A stretch of DNA of 64,000 bases from Nocardia flavorosea NBRC 108225 (GCF_001613385.1 NZ_BDCG01000013.1:124001-188000), one strand, 5' to 3'. Shown: positions 18,323-27,059, counted from the first letter of the stretch. Program-made: numbers and translations. The notes: generated from the sequence alone by a model not told the origin.

Positions 18323-18745
18323 GTGGTCGCCGCGGCGGACGATCAGAATTTCGCTCAGAAGCTTGGCATCACCCACGGAATGGTTGTCCAGGAGCTGGGC
18401 TGGGACGAGGACACCAACGACGACCTCCGGGCCGACGTCGAGGAGACCTCCGGCAGTGAACTGCTGGACGAGGATTCCGACGAGGTCATCGATGTCGTCC
18501 TGCTGTGGTGGCGGGACGGCGACGGCGACCTGGTCGACGAGCTGATGGAGGCGATCGGCCCACTGGCCGACGACGGCTTCATCTGGGTGCTGACCCCGAA
18601 AACCGGTAACGACGGGCACGTCGATCCCAGTGAGATCGCCGAATCCGCACCGACGGCGGGGCTCACCCAGACCTCGGCGATAAAACTCGGTGAATGGTCG
18701 GCCAGCCGGCTGGTGCAGCCCAAGGCACCGACCAAACAGCGCTGA
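18323..18745 (+). CDS. DUF3052 family protein
   Basis: 140-residue acidic cytosolic protein, AQKLGITHGMVVQELGWDED at the N-terminus and LWWRDGDGDLVDELMEAI in the middle, typical of the actinobacterial DUF3052 family (Rv2239c). The GTG start has GAGGAGG nine bases upstream. Between the lipoprotein and ahpE, as in mycobacteria. No known function. Confidence 0.85.
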   Translation: MVAAADDQNFAQKLGITHGMVVQELGWDEDTNDDLRADVEETSGSELLDEDSDEVIDVVLLWWRDGDGDLVDELMEAIGPLADDGFIWVLTPKTGNDGHVDPSEIAESAPTAGLTQTSAIKLGEWSASRLVQPKAPTKQR

Positions 18746-18809
18746 GCCGCCCACAGCTGTGCCGCGCGCCCGGAACACGGGTGCGCGGCGGGAGATTCGG
18801 AGGATACCC

Positions 18810-19274
18810 ATGCCCCTCGAGGTAGGCACCCAGGCGCCGGAGTTCACCCTCAAGGACCAGAACAATCAGGAAGTCTCGCTGTCGGATTACCGCGGCAAGA
18901 AGAACGTCCTGATCGTGTTCTACCCGCTCGCTTTCACCGGCATCTGCCAGGGCGAGCTGTGCAAGGTCCGCGACGAACTGCCGCGCTTCCAGAACGACAA
19001 CGCCGAGATCATCGCGATCTCGGTGGGCCCCCCGCCGACCCACAAGATCTGGGCCGCCGAACAGGGCTACACCTTCCCGCTGCTGTCGGACTTCTGGCCG
19101 CACGGAAAGATCGCACAGGACTACGGCGTCTTCAACGACACCACCGGCTTCGCCAACCGCGGCACCTTCGTCGTGGACCGCGAGGGAATCATCCGATTTT
19201 CGGAGATGAACGGTCCCGGAGAGCCCCGTGACCAGGCGGCTTGGGAGAAAGCGCTCGCCGCGCTAGATTCATAG
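18810..19274 (+). CDS. ahpE: One-cysteine peroxiredoxin AhpE
   Basis: 154 residues. It reduces organic hydroperoxides and peroxynitrite. Peroxidatic Cys46 is in PLAFTGICQGEL, and SVGPPPTHKIWAAEQGYTFP and NRGTFVVDR closely match M. tuberculosis AhpE. Odd feature: Cys51 (CQGELC), where the mycobacterial protein has Asp, could act as or near a resolving cysteine. The ATG at 18810 has GGAGG upstream; the open frame from 18690 lacks family sequence before it. Ends just before a terminator and the tRNA gene. Confidence 0.93.
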   Translation: MPLEVGTQAPEFTLKDQNNQEVSLSDYRGKKNVLIVFYPLAFTGICQGELCKVRDELPRFQNDNAEIIAISVGPPPTHKIWAAEQGYTFPLLSDFWPHGKIAQDYGVFNDTTGFANRGTFVVDREGIIRFSEMNGPGEPRDQAAWEKALAALDS

Positions 19275-19280
19275 ACCGTT

Positions 19281-19301
19281 CCCCCGGATCCGCTCCGGGG
19301 G
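19281..19301 (+). terminator. Terminator of ahpE
   Basis: Perfect 8-bp stem CCCCCGGA (19281-19288) / TCCGGGGG (19294-19301), loop TCCGC, seven bases after the ahpE stop and four before tRNA-Val. Confidence 0.75.
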
Positions 19302-19305
19302 ATCC

Positions 19306-19380
19306 GGGCGTATAGCTCAGCGGTAGAGCTCTGGTTTTACACACCAGCGGTCGGCGGTTCGAACCCGTCTGCGCCCACCA
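19306..19380 (+). tRNA. tRNA-Val (anticodon UAC)
   Basis: Full cloverleaf. Acceptor GGGCGTA (19306-19312) pairs with TGCGCCC (19370-19376). D stem is GCTC/GAGC. Anticodon stem CTGGT/ACCAG encloses loop TTTACAC (19336-19342), giving anticodon UAC (19338-19340). T arm has TTCGAAC. CCA is encoded at 19378-19380. Confidence 0.95.
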
Positions 19381-19439
19381 GAAAAATGCCAGGTAAGAGA
19401 GCAGACCGACCCCCTACATGGCTACCCCGCGCCGAGTTC

Positions 19440-19900
19440 GTGGGGCATTCATGGGGCCAGACGATTGCTCGCGCGTCGGAAGAGACGCGCCATAAGCACG
19501 GGGCTACGAGAGTTCGACGAGTAAAAGGGCGACGAGGCAATCCCGAGCACCCGCAATACGAGCTCGACCGGGTGCCGGCTGTCCTTGACGAACTCCCGCG
19601 ATCACCTCCGGGTCTGGGCGAGCGCCGAGGCGAAAAACGCACTCGCCGAACGCAGAACGTCGTTGACCCGCTCCAACTCGGCGACCTGTTCACGCAGCCG
19701 CTTGTTCTCCTCGGCCAGATCGGCGTCTGCTGGTTCCGGTCGCTGTCGGCATCGGCTCGGCGGATCCAGTTCCGCAGCGCCTCATGATGCACGCCCAACT
19801 GCTGGGCGAGCTTGCGGATCGTGGGATTCGGGCCCGAGTCCGGACACAACCGGACCGCTCGAGCCTTCAACTCGTCCGGGTATTGCTTCGGTGCTGCCAC
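19440..19900 (-). mobile_element. Broken IS3-family element (orfA with frameshift, orfB fragment)
   Basis: From a GTG at 19900 the minus strand encodes an IS3 OrfA helix-turn-helix (PKQYPDELKARAVRL, HHEALRNWIRRADADSDRNQ). A frame change then continues as DADLAEENKRLREQVAELER and VLRSASAFFASALAQTRR, stopping at 19602. Without the frame change the first frame is nonsense. After it, EFVKDSRHPVELVLRVLGIA matches the start of OrfB (DDE integrase), but the integrase core is missing. No clear terminal inverted repeats; the left end lies within 60 bases of the tRNA. Confidence 0.8.
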
Positions 19901-19979
19901 GCGGGGCTCCTTCCTGGTCCTGTCGGACCATGCTCAGAGCCCTCCACGGAAGTGGGGAACCTCAGTTTAGGGTTGTCGA

Positions 19980-20972
19980 ATGTCTACCTCAATGCGAGTG
20001 ATGGAGCTCGTCCACTTCGGTGGTGCGGACGAGGCGTTCGTGTCCCGGGAGCTGCCGCGGCCTGTCCCGGGGCCCGGCCAGGTACTGGTGCGGGTGATGG
20101 CCACGTCGGTGAACCCTCTCGATCTGCAGACTCGGCGTGGTGACTACCGTGACGAGGTCGCGTTGCCTGCGGTGATCGGTAACGACGTGTCCGGCGTGGT
20201 GGTCGAGACCGGCCCTGGGGCGGACGAGTTCCAGGCGGGTGACGAGGTCTGGTATCTGGCGCCGGTGTTCGCCGGGCAGGGGACCTATGCCGAGTTCCAT
20301 GTGGTCGACCAGGCGCTGGTCGCCCGCAAGCCCGCGGGGCTGTCGCATATCGAGGCCGCCGGTCTCGCGCTCGTGGGCGTGACCGTGTGGGAGGCCCTGG
20401 TCGAGCGTGCGGGGCTGCGGGTCGGGGAGCGGGTTTTGGTGCACGGTGGAGCCGGCGGGGTCGGTTCGGCCGCCATCCAGCTCGCCAGGGCGCTGGGAGC
20501 CGAGGTGGTCACCACCGCGCGGGTCCGGGATCACGAGTTCGTCACCGAACTCGGTGCCGACACCGCGATCGACTTCTCGACCGGTGACTACGTGCCGCAG
20601 GTCCGGGAGATGGGCGGGGTGGACGTCGTCCTGGACACCGTGGGCGGGGACACCCTCTCCCGCAGTCCGGAGGTCCTCGCCGACCGAGGCCGTGTGGTGT
20701 CCATCGTGGACATCTCCGAACCCCAGAACCTGCTCGCCGCGTGGGGCGTGAACGCGGCCTACCACTTCGTCTTCGTCAGTCCCGGCCGGGCGAAGCTCGA
20801 AGCCCTCGGCCGACTGGTCGACCAGGGCAAGCTCCGACCGGTGATCGGCGCTGTGTTGCCGCTGGCCGATGTCGCGCAGGCGCACACACTGCTGGAAGGT
20901 GGCACTACCAGCGATGGTCGCAGGCGTCCTCGCGGCAAGATCGCCATCGCTGTGCATCCTCTGGACCGGTAG
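19980..20972 (+). CDS. NADPH-dependent quinone oxidoreductase-like MDR protein
   Basis: 330-residue medium-chain reductase of the zeta-crystallin type without the structural zinc lobe. N-terminal GroES-like fold with VNPLDLQTRRGDY and PAVIGNDVSGVV, then the nucleotide-binding motif VHGGAGGVGSAAIQLA. The C-terminal RPVIGAVLPLADVAQAH is typical. Probably reduces quinones or enals with NADPH in the cytosol. It stands alone between the IS relic and debris. Confidence 0.88.
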   Translation: MSTSMRVMELVHFGGADEAFVSRELPRPVPGPGQVLVRVMATSVNPLDLQTRRGDYRDEVALPAVIGNDVSGVVVETGPGADEFQAGDEVWYLAPVFAGQGTYAEFHVVDQALVARKPAGLSHIEAAGLALVGVTVWEALVERAGLRVGERVLVHGGAGGVGSAAIQLARALGAEVVTTARVRDHEFVTELGADTAIDFSTGDYVPQVREMGGVDVVLDTVGGDTLSRSPEVLADRGRVVSIVDISEPQNLLAAWGVNAAYHFVFVSPGRAKLEALGRLVDQGKLRPVIGAVLPLADVAQAHTLLEGGTTSDGRRRPRGKIAIAVHPLDR

Positions 20973-21046
20973 CCTGACGGGTCGGGTCCTCGGGTCGGAA
21001 GAGGTAGCGAAACCACCGATGTGACCCGAGCCGCCGATACAGCCGA

Positions 21047-21127
21047 TCAGCGCGGCGGATACAACACCGTCCAGAGCAGGACGCCCAGCGGCAACCCGAT
21101 CGCGACCAGGAAGCCGAGTGCGGTCAC
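21047..21127 (-). CDS. Possible 26-residue membrane peptide
   Basis: GTG at 21127, stop at 21047. The product TALGFLVAIGLPLGVLLWTV plus a short YPPR tail is a single membrane helix. A stop codon lies just upstream in the same frame and the Shine-Dalgarno is weak. Could be a small membrane protein or a leftover of a decayed gene. Confidence 0.3.
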   Translation of the reverse strand: MTALGFLVAIGLPLGVLLWTVLYPPR

Positions 21128-21255
21128 GGCTCACCGATTCGAAGTAGTCGATGGCTCGCCCGGTCCGCGCTGCGCGGTGGATCGGCCGATGCACCGCCCG
21201 GCGGGCGCGCGCTACTCGGTGAACGGGTCGCCTGGGCGGCGGCGAAGGCGGGCGC

Positions 21256-21513
21256 CCTGATGTGTTTCTGCGGGAAGCCGCGCGTGATCCGCGCACAATC
21301 GGCGCCGTGGCACCGAGCGGACAAGCTCTTGCCCTGCGGCCGGCCGAACCTGTGCAGCCACAGTCCGGCCGGCCTCTCGAGGTTCTGGAAGCAGGCGCGG
21401 GCACCGGTTCGGTGACCGCGACGCGATCTGATCACCACCGTGTTCATCGCGGCCAGTGCCGTCGTGGCCGGCGATTTCCTCCGGCCGGCTCGTTCGTCTG
21501 GAACATTCCGTAA
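21256..21513 (+). pseudogene. Methyltransferase relic
   Basis: DVFLREAARDPRTIGAVAPSG then VLEAGAGTGSVTAT is the N-terminal and SAM motif I region of the phospholipid-type methyltransferases. After motif I the sequence loses family character and ends with SFVWNIP, which resembles the C-terminal end of the same family. This reads as an internally deleted gene. The rest of 20973-21574 holds only the 26-residue frame. Confidence 0.55.
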
Positions 21514-21574
21514 TAGAGCTCGGTCCCGGTTGCACAGTGATGCACCGGCGTCCAACGAATACCGCGGCTCCCCG

Positions 21575-22678
21575 TCAGCCGGATACTGGATGGCGGTGAT
21601 CCTGCGGTGGGGTGAGCTCATCGACTACCACCAGATTCCCGCCGGACTGTTTCGCCCGATACATGGCGGCGTCAGCGAAGTGCAGCAGCCGATCCGGGGT
21701 CGGGCGCGGACACTGGGGGCACACCAGGGCATCGAAGACAGCGACACCGACGCTCGCGGTGACCTCCACCGCTGTCGCCGGCGGCTCGGCGACAGCGAGG
21801 CGCAGGCGTTCGGCTTCGGCGTGTGCATCGGCGGCGGGGATCGGAGCGGCGACCACGAACTCCTCCCCGCCCGTGCGCGCCACCACCGCCTGCCCCCCTG
21901 CGGCGTCGGCCAGCCGCCCGGCGGTCCGCACCAGGACGGTATCGCCGACGCGATGCCCCCACGTGTCGTTGATGGTCTTGAACCGGTCGAGGTCTAAGGT
22001 CATGACGCAGATCGCGGGGTACCGCTCCACGAGCCGCGGTAGCCGGATCTCCAGGCCGCGCCGGTTGAGCAGTTCGGTGAGCGGGTCCGACAGCGATTCG
22101 TTACGCAGCAGCCAGTAGAGAATCTGCAATGCGGGTACCGCACTGACCACCGAGACGAACAGCAGCAGCGCGACCGCGACGGCCAGGCGAATATCCCCGC
22201 CACCGGTGACTATGCGCACCGAGAACATGATCACCGCAAGGAAAGCCCATACCGAATGAGCCGCGAGGACACGCGCACTGTGGAAACCGCCCAGATAACT
22301 GCCGCTGACCACGAGCAGCGCCGTGCCCATCGCCCCGAACAGGCGGTCCGGCACCTGGAGGAACTCCACGATGAACAACACGTCGGCGAAGGCCATCAGC
22401 GCCAGGGACTCGTTCTTACTCGGCCAGGGCAGCAGCCACCAGCGCAACGCCCACAAGATCCCGGACAGCACCCCGAACGCCGAAAAAATCCCCGGACTGC
22501 CGGGCGGCCCCACCGGCGTCCCCGTGATCACGGCGCCCATCATGGCTATCAGCGCGCCCGCGACACCGATCAGTATCTTCAACGGCAGCAGAGCCGACCG
22601 GGCATTCAGGGTGGCCACCAGCCAGCGGTAGTCGACCGGGTCGTTCCACCAGGCCCGCAACGTCTTGACGTTGTTCAT
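21575..22678 (-). CDS. Membrane diguanylate cyclase (GGDEF)
   Basis: 367 residues. About six N-terminal membrane helices (residues 30-205) carry a cytosolic GGDEF domain: DPLTELLNRRGL, DLDRFKTINDTWGHRVGD and an intact GGEEF active-site loop, so it should make c-di-GMP from GTP. No EAL domain. The ATG at 22678 follows AAAGGTGAG and gives the standard N-terminus; the open frame beyond it is not needed. No partner genes nearby. Confidence 0.9.
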   Translation of the reverse strand: MNNVKTLRAWWNDPVDYRWLVATLNARSALLPLKILIGVAGALIAMMGAVITGTPVGPPGSPGIFSAFGVLSGILWALRWWLLPWPSKNESLALMAFADVLFIVEFLQVPDRLFGAMGTALLVVSGSYLGGFHSARVLAAHSVWAFLAVIMFSVRIVTGGGDIRLAVAVALLLFVSVVSAVPALQILYWLLRNESLSDPLTELLNRRGLEIRLPRLVERYPAICVMTLDLDRFKTINDTWGHRVGDTVLVRTAGRLADAAGGQAVVARTGGEEFVVAAPIPAADAHAEAERLRLAVAEPPATAVEVTASVGVAVFDALVCPQCPRPTPDRLLHFADAAMYRAKQSGGNLVVVDELTPPQDHRHPVSG

Positions 22679-22900
22679 CGACTCACCTTTGGTCCCGGCC
22701 GCGTCAGCCCACCACCGCTCGTACCGAATGCGAGTTCCGGGGTATCTCACCGGCTCGTGCGGAGCAGTCTAGACCGAACACATTCATAACCGAACGGCGA
22801 GTATGTGTTGCACCCCACGACCGTCCCTCCGAGTTCATGACACAGCCCCGGTGAACAGCGGATATGTTTTCGACAGCTTTACTGCCCCGCGCCCGCCGGA

Positions 22901-23416
22901 TCAGGTAGAAGAAGTAACCCGTCTCCGGCCCGGCCATCCGCCGGGCGGTGGCAGTACGTAGGAGAACCGCCGGACCAGCGGAAGCCATCGCTGTAGCTCG
23001 GCGAGATCGGTCAGCACGGTGAGCCGGGTGACCCGGTCCAGACCACGGTGCATCCGGCGCCACTCGTTCGTTTGCCCCGCCGGGAGCGCGCCGGCGATCG
23101 GATTGAACCACCCGTCCGCCACGGGATAGGGCTCGAGATCGGTGGCTAAACGCTGCAGCGGCACGTCGGACGGGCGCTGGGTGAGCCCGCCGGCGAGTTC
23201 CCGTGCCGGATCGGGCGGCTCTCCACGCGCCGGGCAAGCTCCCGCCGGATAGGCGACCGTCCCCCATCGTTTGCCATTCGGATGCCGGTGCGGCGGTAGA
23301 TCCCCTCCGCCGCGCTCCTTTGCCCGGAGCCGGCGCACCGGCCACGCCCGGATGCCCTCGAGGGAGGCCTCGTATCTCACCGCTGCCCATTCCGTGCACG
23401 AGATACCACCCAGCAC
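22901..23416 (-). CDS. Hypothetical protein, uncertain
   Basis: 171-residue frame from a GTG at 23416. The C-terminal two thirds (DLEPYPVADGWFNPIAGALP, WRRMHRGLDRVTRLTVL) has amino-acid and codon use typical of real genes here (third positions mostly G/C), while the first 40 residues look poorer. No domain recognised, no signal or membrane segment. It may be a real gene with a later start, or a decaying one. The flanks 22679-22900 and 23417-23554 show nothing else. Confidence 0.4.
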   Translation of the reverse strand: MLGGISCTEWAAVRYEASLEGIRAWPVRRLRAKERGGGDLPPHRHPNGKRWGTVAYPAGACPARGEPPDPARELAGGLTQRPSDVPLQRLATDLEPYPVADGWFNPIAGALPAGQTNEWRRMHRGLDRVTRLTVLTDLAELQRWLPLVRRFSYVLPPPGGWPGRRRVTSST

Positions 23417-23554
23417 AGCGTTTCTCAGTTGCGGAGCGGTGCGCCGCGGGCCACCGACCCGCGCTCGGGATCGTGCACCACCGACCTGGTGCCGATTTCT
23501 GCACCCGACCCGAGCACCGGCCCGGCGATTCCGCGGCGATGAGCGTCAGCCGAC

Positions 23555-24796
23555 TTACACGGGCTGCTCCTCCTGGGTGGCGTGCTGGGGACCGGTCGTG
23601 CTTCCGCTGCGCAGGCGTGGATCGCGTGCGGCCGGAAGGATCGCGGCGACCGCCAGGACGGCGAGAACCGCACCGAGAACGATCGGGGCCCGCAGGCCGT
23701 ATTCCGCGAGGAGGCGGGAACCGAGTGCGGAACCGACTACTACGCCGAAAGTGATGAACGAGGTGTGCACGGTGTTCACGAGGACTCCGGTGCCGCCGGC
23801 GCGTTGGACACGCACGGCCATGGCCGGGTTCATCGTCACACCGACGAGGCCGATACCGAGCATGAACAGTATCGCGAGCGGCTGGGAGCCGGTGCCGAGT
23901 GCGAAGCCGAGGAGGAAAACGATATTGAGCAGCGTGCCGGCGAGGAGTGTGGGCACGGTGTGACGATCGGCGAGCCTGCCGACGACAAAATTGCCCACCA
24001 GGGTTGCTGCGCCATAGGCGAGCAGGAGCAGCGGTACCGAACCTTCGGTGAAGCCGCTGACGCGGGTGAGGATCGGCGCGAGGAAACTGAAGACGGAGAA
24101 TGTCGCGCCGATGATCAAGGTGCTGGTGACCAGTGCGAGCAGGAGTCGGGGACTACGGAATGCGCGCAGCTGCTCTGTGAAGGTTCCGTTTTCGGCCCTG
24201 GAGTCCTCCGGATCCCCCGGGTTGCGGACCAGGGCCAGGGTGAGCGCCGCCGCCACGACGGTGAGGACGCCGACTGCCCAGAAGGCGGCCTGCCAGCCGA
24301 GCCGGCCGCCGATGAAGGTGGCCAGCGGCAGACCGAGGAGGGTGCCGAGCATCAGGCCACTCATGGCGACACTCACCGCGCGGCCGCGGCCGCTCGCGTC
24401 GACGATACCCATGCACACCGACACCGCCAGTCCGAAGAACGCTTGCGCGGCAATCCCGGTCACGATCCGGGCCACCACCATGACGGCGTACGAGGAAGCC
24501 AGCGCGGCGAGCAGGTTACCGGCGAAGAAAATCGCGAAGACCACCATGATCGCGGTTTTCGGCGGTAGGCGCAGGAGGGCCAGGATGAGCAGTGGCCCGC
24601 CGAAGGCCATGGCGAGGGCGAATATCGTGACCAGATAACCGATCTGTGCGATATCGGTATCCAGGCTCTCGGCCAGCTGCGGCATCAGGCCGGCGACGGC
24701 GAACTCGCTCGTGACCATGGCGAATACGCCTGCAGCGAGGACGTACACAGCGGCAGGTATCGCGGGTGCGCGGCTACCGGACCGGGTCGGTGTCAA
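23555..24796 (-). CDS. MFS drug-efflux transporter (DHA1 type)
   Basis: 413 residues, 12 predicted membrane helices. Similar to AraJ/Cml-type exporters: AVAGLMPQLAESLDTDIAQI at the first external loop, and ARIVTGIAAQAFFGLAVSV and SGRGRAVSVAMSGLMLGTLL around helices 4-5. The TTG start at 24796 has AGGAG seven bases upstream; the longer frame to 24994 is not supported. A TetR gene lies upstream on the same strand and shares a DNA motif with this promoter, so expression is probably induced by a substrate of the pump. Confidence 0.88.
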   Translation of the reverse strand: MTPTRSGSRAPAIPAAVYVLAAGVFAMVTSEFAVAGLMPQLAESLDTDIAQIGYLVTIFALAMAFGGPLLILALLRLPPKTAIMVVFAIFFAGNLLAALASSYAVMVVARIVTGIAAQAFFGLAVSVCMGIVDASGRGRAVSVAMSGLMLGTLLGLPLATFIGGRLGWQAAFWAVGVLTVVAAALTLALVRNPGDPEDSRAENGTFTEQLRAFRSPRLLLALVTSTLIIGATFSVFSFLAPILTRVSGFTEGSVPLLLLAYGAATLVGNFVVGRLADRHTVPTLLAGTLLNIVFLLGFALGTGSQPLAILFMLGIGLVGVTMNPAMAVRVQRAGGTGVLVNTVHTSFITFGVVVGSALGSRLLAEYGLRAPIVLGAVLAVLAVAAILPAARDPRLRSGSTTGPQHATQEEQPV

Positions 24797-24815
24797 CAGA
24801 ACTCTCCTGGCTAGT

Positions 24816-24838
24816 TTTGAAATGAACGTTCTATAATT
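24816..24838 (-). promoter_or_regulatory. Putative TetR operator before the MFS gene
   Basis: On the minus strand TATAGAACGTTCATTTC; the copy at 25767-25788 before tetR reads TATAGACAGTTCGTTAC (13 of 17 identical). The core GAACGTTC is a perfect palindrome. Confidence 0.5.
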
Positions 24839-25083
24839 GGAACCGCTGCAGGCGCGGAGATCTCGCCGTGACGAGGCCACACCGCCGATCTCGTCCGCCA
24901 CCACCGGCCGCAGAGCATGCAAGAGCGGAAATGGCCGATCACAACCCCGGCCACAAGGGCCGCCGGGAGATCGATACACACATTCGAACACCACGGGGTG
25001 GAGCCCGTGACGCGACCGTTATCCCTCCGGTCGGTAGCTCACCATTGCAGCGGCGTCGCCGTGGACGAGCATTCTGTAACAAA

Positions 25084-25105
25084 GTGTCCAAAAACAAACG
25101 GACAC
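25084..25105 (-). terminator. Terminator of tetR
   Basis: Stem GTGTCC (25084-25089) / GGACAC (25100-25105), A/T-rich loop, followed on the minus strand by TTTGTT. Lies 27 bases after the tetR stop. Confidence 0.5.
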
Positions 25106-25131
25106 CACGGGACCTGTCCACCCATATCGGT

Positions 25132-25749
25132 TCAGCCGTCCGACTGCTGCGGCCGCAGGCTCCGCAGCGTCGCCGCGATGATCTCGTCCGACCACACCGC
25201 CGCGACCCTGCCCTGTGAAGCCACCCGCAAACCGGCGACCGCCGAGTTCACGAAGGCGGCGAGCCCCTCGGCGGAGATACTCGTCGTCACCTCCCCCGCC
25301 GCCTGACCTGCCCGCAACACGGCAGCGAGCAGCTCCAGACGGGCAGTGGTATCGCGGCCGATACGTTCGACACACGCCGCATAGGCCGGGTCATCGGCGA
25401 GTTCGGTCACCGTGTTCACCGCCAGGCAGCCCCGCGGCACACCCGAGCCGGCACGTTCGGCCTCCTCGGCCGCAACCCTGCGGAGCAGCGTCTCGATCCG
25501 GTCGACCATCCCCCGCCCGGTATCGCCGATGACCTCCTCGGCATGCGCCAGCGTCCGGTCCAGATAGGCATCGAGACACTGTGCGAACAGTTCATCCTTA
25601 CTGCCGAACGCATTGTAGAGACTGCTTCGCCCGAGACCCGTTGCGCGACAGAGGTCTTCCGCGCTGGTGGCGTGCAGCCCGGACTGCCGGAACTGACGCG
25701 TGGCGGCCTCGATGACCTGTTCGCGGTCGAAGCTCCGTGGTCTTGCCAT
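25132..25749 (-). CDS. TetR-family regulator
   Basis: 205 residues. Helix-turn-helix SGLHATSAEDLCRATGLGRS with SLYNAFGSKDELF, and a C-terminal domain of the TetR_C type with CLAVNTVTELADDP, as in AcrR/NemR-like repressors of electrophile or drug efflux. Sits upstream of the MFS gene in the same direction; both promoters share a palindromic motif, so autorepression and repression of the pump are likely. Confidence 0.9.
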   Translation of the reverse strand: MARPRSFDREQVIEAATRQFRQSGLHATSAEDLCRATGLGRSSLYNAFGSKDELFAQCLDAYLDRTLAHAEEVIGDTGRGMVDRIETLLRRVAAEEAERAGSGVPRGCLAVNTVTELADDPAYAACVERIGRDTTARLELLAAVLRAGQAAGEVTTSISAEGLAAFVNSAVAGLRVASQGRVAAVWSDEIIAATLRSLRPQQSDG

Positions 25750-25766
25750 ACCCGCACCCTAACCAA

Positions 25767-25788
25767 TTTTGTAACGAACTGTCTATAA
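25767..25788 (-). promoter_or_regulatory. Putative TetR autoregulatory operator
   Basis: Copy of the motif found before the MFS gene, 18 bases upstream of the tetR start. Confidence 0.5.
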
Positions 25789-25847
25789 CTATGGCCCGGA
25801 TCCGGCCGGGCATTGCCCGGGCAGCGGGCATTCGCAATGATGAACAG

Positions 25848-26312
25848 ATGAGCATGGTCCGGCTCTCGACCGAACTGCCCATCCCCGCACGGGACGCCTG
25901 CCTGCTGGCACAACGTCCGGAACTGTTCGAATACGTTGTCGCACCCCTGCTCCGTACCCCGGATCTCGATTTCCCGGACCCGATCGCGCCGGGCGTCTCG
26001 GGTTCGGCGCGACTGTGGTGGTTCGGCGTACTACCGAGCTGGACCCATCGGCTGACGCTGATACACCTCGGCCCGACCGAGATCTACACCAACGAGAGCG
26101 GCGGGCCTGTCCGTGTCTGGAATCATCGCCTCACCTTCACTCCGATCGATGCGAACAGGTGCCGCTACACCGACGAAATCGAGGTCGAGGACGGCTGGCG
26201 CGGTATCGGCGTCCGGCTCTTCGCCGAGCTGATATTCCGCCACCGACAGCGCCGCTGGCGCGAACTGACGCATGTGCTCGCGGCCGGCGGCTGGGTGCGC
26301 GGCGAACACTGA
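25848..26312 (+). CDS. SRPBCC-superfamily protein
   Basis: 154 residues. Pattern of a polyketide-cyclase/START-like fold: N-terminal TELPIPARDACLLAQRPELF, then alternating strands (ARLWWFGVLPSWTHRLTL, WNHRLTFTPIDANRCRYTD) and a long C-terminal helix (FAELIFRHRQRRWRELTHVLA). Likely binds a small hydrophobic ligand in the cytosol. The ATG at 25848 or 25854 starts it; the upstream frame overlaps the tetR promoter. Divergent from tetR. Confidence 0.75.
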   Translation: MSMVRLSTELPIPARDACLLAQRPELFEYVVAPLLRTPDLDFPDPIAPGVSGSARLWWFGVLPSWTHRLTLIHLGPTEIYTNESGGPVRVWNHRLTFTPIDANRCRYTDEIEVEDGWRGIGVRLFAELIFRHRQRRWRELTHVLAAGGWVRGEH

Positions 26313-26430
26313 TGACGTCACTGCCGGCGGACGGGCGCCCGCGGGCCGGCGAGGGCACCATGGGAACGTCTCGCTGCAGGTTCGCGCAACGGGACGCCTC
26401 GTGCGCAAGCGAGGGCACAGGGCGCGGTAC

Positions 26431-26967
26431 TCAGCCGACGTCGCGACGCAACCAGGTGATCTCGGCCCCTTCACTACCGGTGCGATAGACCTCCAGATCC
26501 TCGTCCCAGGCGGTGCCCAGCGCGCGGTCGATCTCGGCGGAAAGGTCGTAGGCCGAATGCCGGCCGAGTTCGCGGGCGGCCTGGAGCATCACCCGCAAAC
26601 GCATCTCACTCACCATCACATCCCCGTTGGCGCTGGTTGCGCCGTGCCACAGGCCCAGGTTCGGGACGAAGCTGTAGCGTTCGCCGTCGACTCCCTCGCT
26701 GGGATCCTCGGTGACCTCGAAGCGCAGCACCGGCCACGAACGCAGGGACTGCGCGATCCGGGCGGCGGTACCGGCCGGGCCGATCCATTCGGTGGTGGCG
26801 CGGAGTTGCCCCGGCGCCGCCGGCTGCGCGGTCCAGCGCAGTCCCGCAGGGCTACCGAGTGCGGCCGCGAGCGCCCATTCGATATGTGGGCACAGCGCGG
26901 TGGGCGACGAGTGGATGTAGACCACACCCGCCGTTGCCTCCGCGTATCGGGTCGATGCGCGCACCAC
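26431..26967 (-). CDS. DUF3145 family protein
   Basis: 178 residues. VVYIHSSPTALCPHIEWAL is the family signature, and WPVLRFEVTEDPSEGVDGER and AEIDRALGTAWDEDLEVYRT follow. Widespread in actinobacteria; in Streptomyces a member lies directly after the fabD-fabH-acpP-fabF operon, which hints at a link to fatty-acid synthesis. Here it is 15 kb from the FAS-II locus. GGAGG lies five bases before the GTG at 26967; the frame could also begin at 26973. Confidence 0.85.
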   Translation of the reverse strand: MVRASTRYAEATAGVVYIHSSPTALCPHIEWALAAALGSPAGLRWTAQPAAPGQLRATTEWIGPAGTAARIAQSLRSWPVLRFEVTEDPSEGVDGERYSFVPNLGLWHGATSANGDVMVSEMRLRVMLQAARELGRHSAYDLSAEIDRALGTAWDEDLEVYRTGSEGAEITWLRRDVG

Positions 26968-27059
26968 GTACACCTCCGGTTTCGACGATGCTCGTCTTCC
27001 CCAACGGTCCGTCGAAAAGGCGTTGCCCGAGTGTACTCGAGTGCCCGGTGTTACATGTG

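Larger units (their letters stand above)
24797..25131. other. Regulatory intergenic region between tetR and MFS gene
   Basis: 335 bases without a gene. It holds the motif at 24816-24838 near the transporter start and the tetR terminator hairpin at 25084-25105. A third, weaker copy of the motif (TGTAACAAAGTGTCC) lies at about 25075-25089. Confidence 0.5.
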
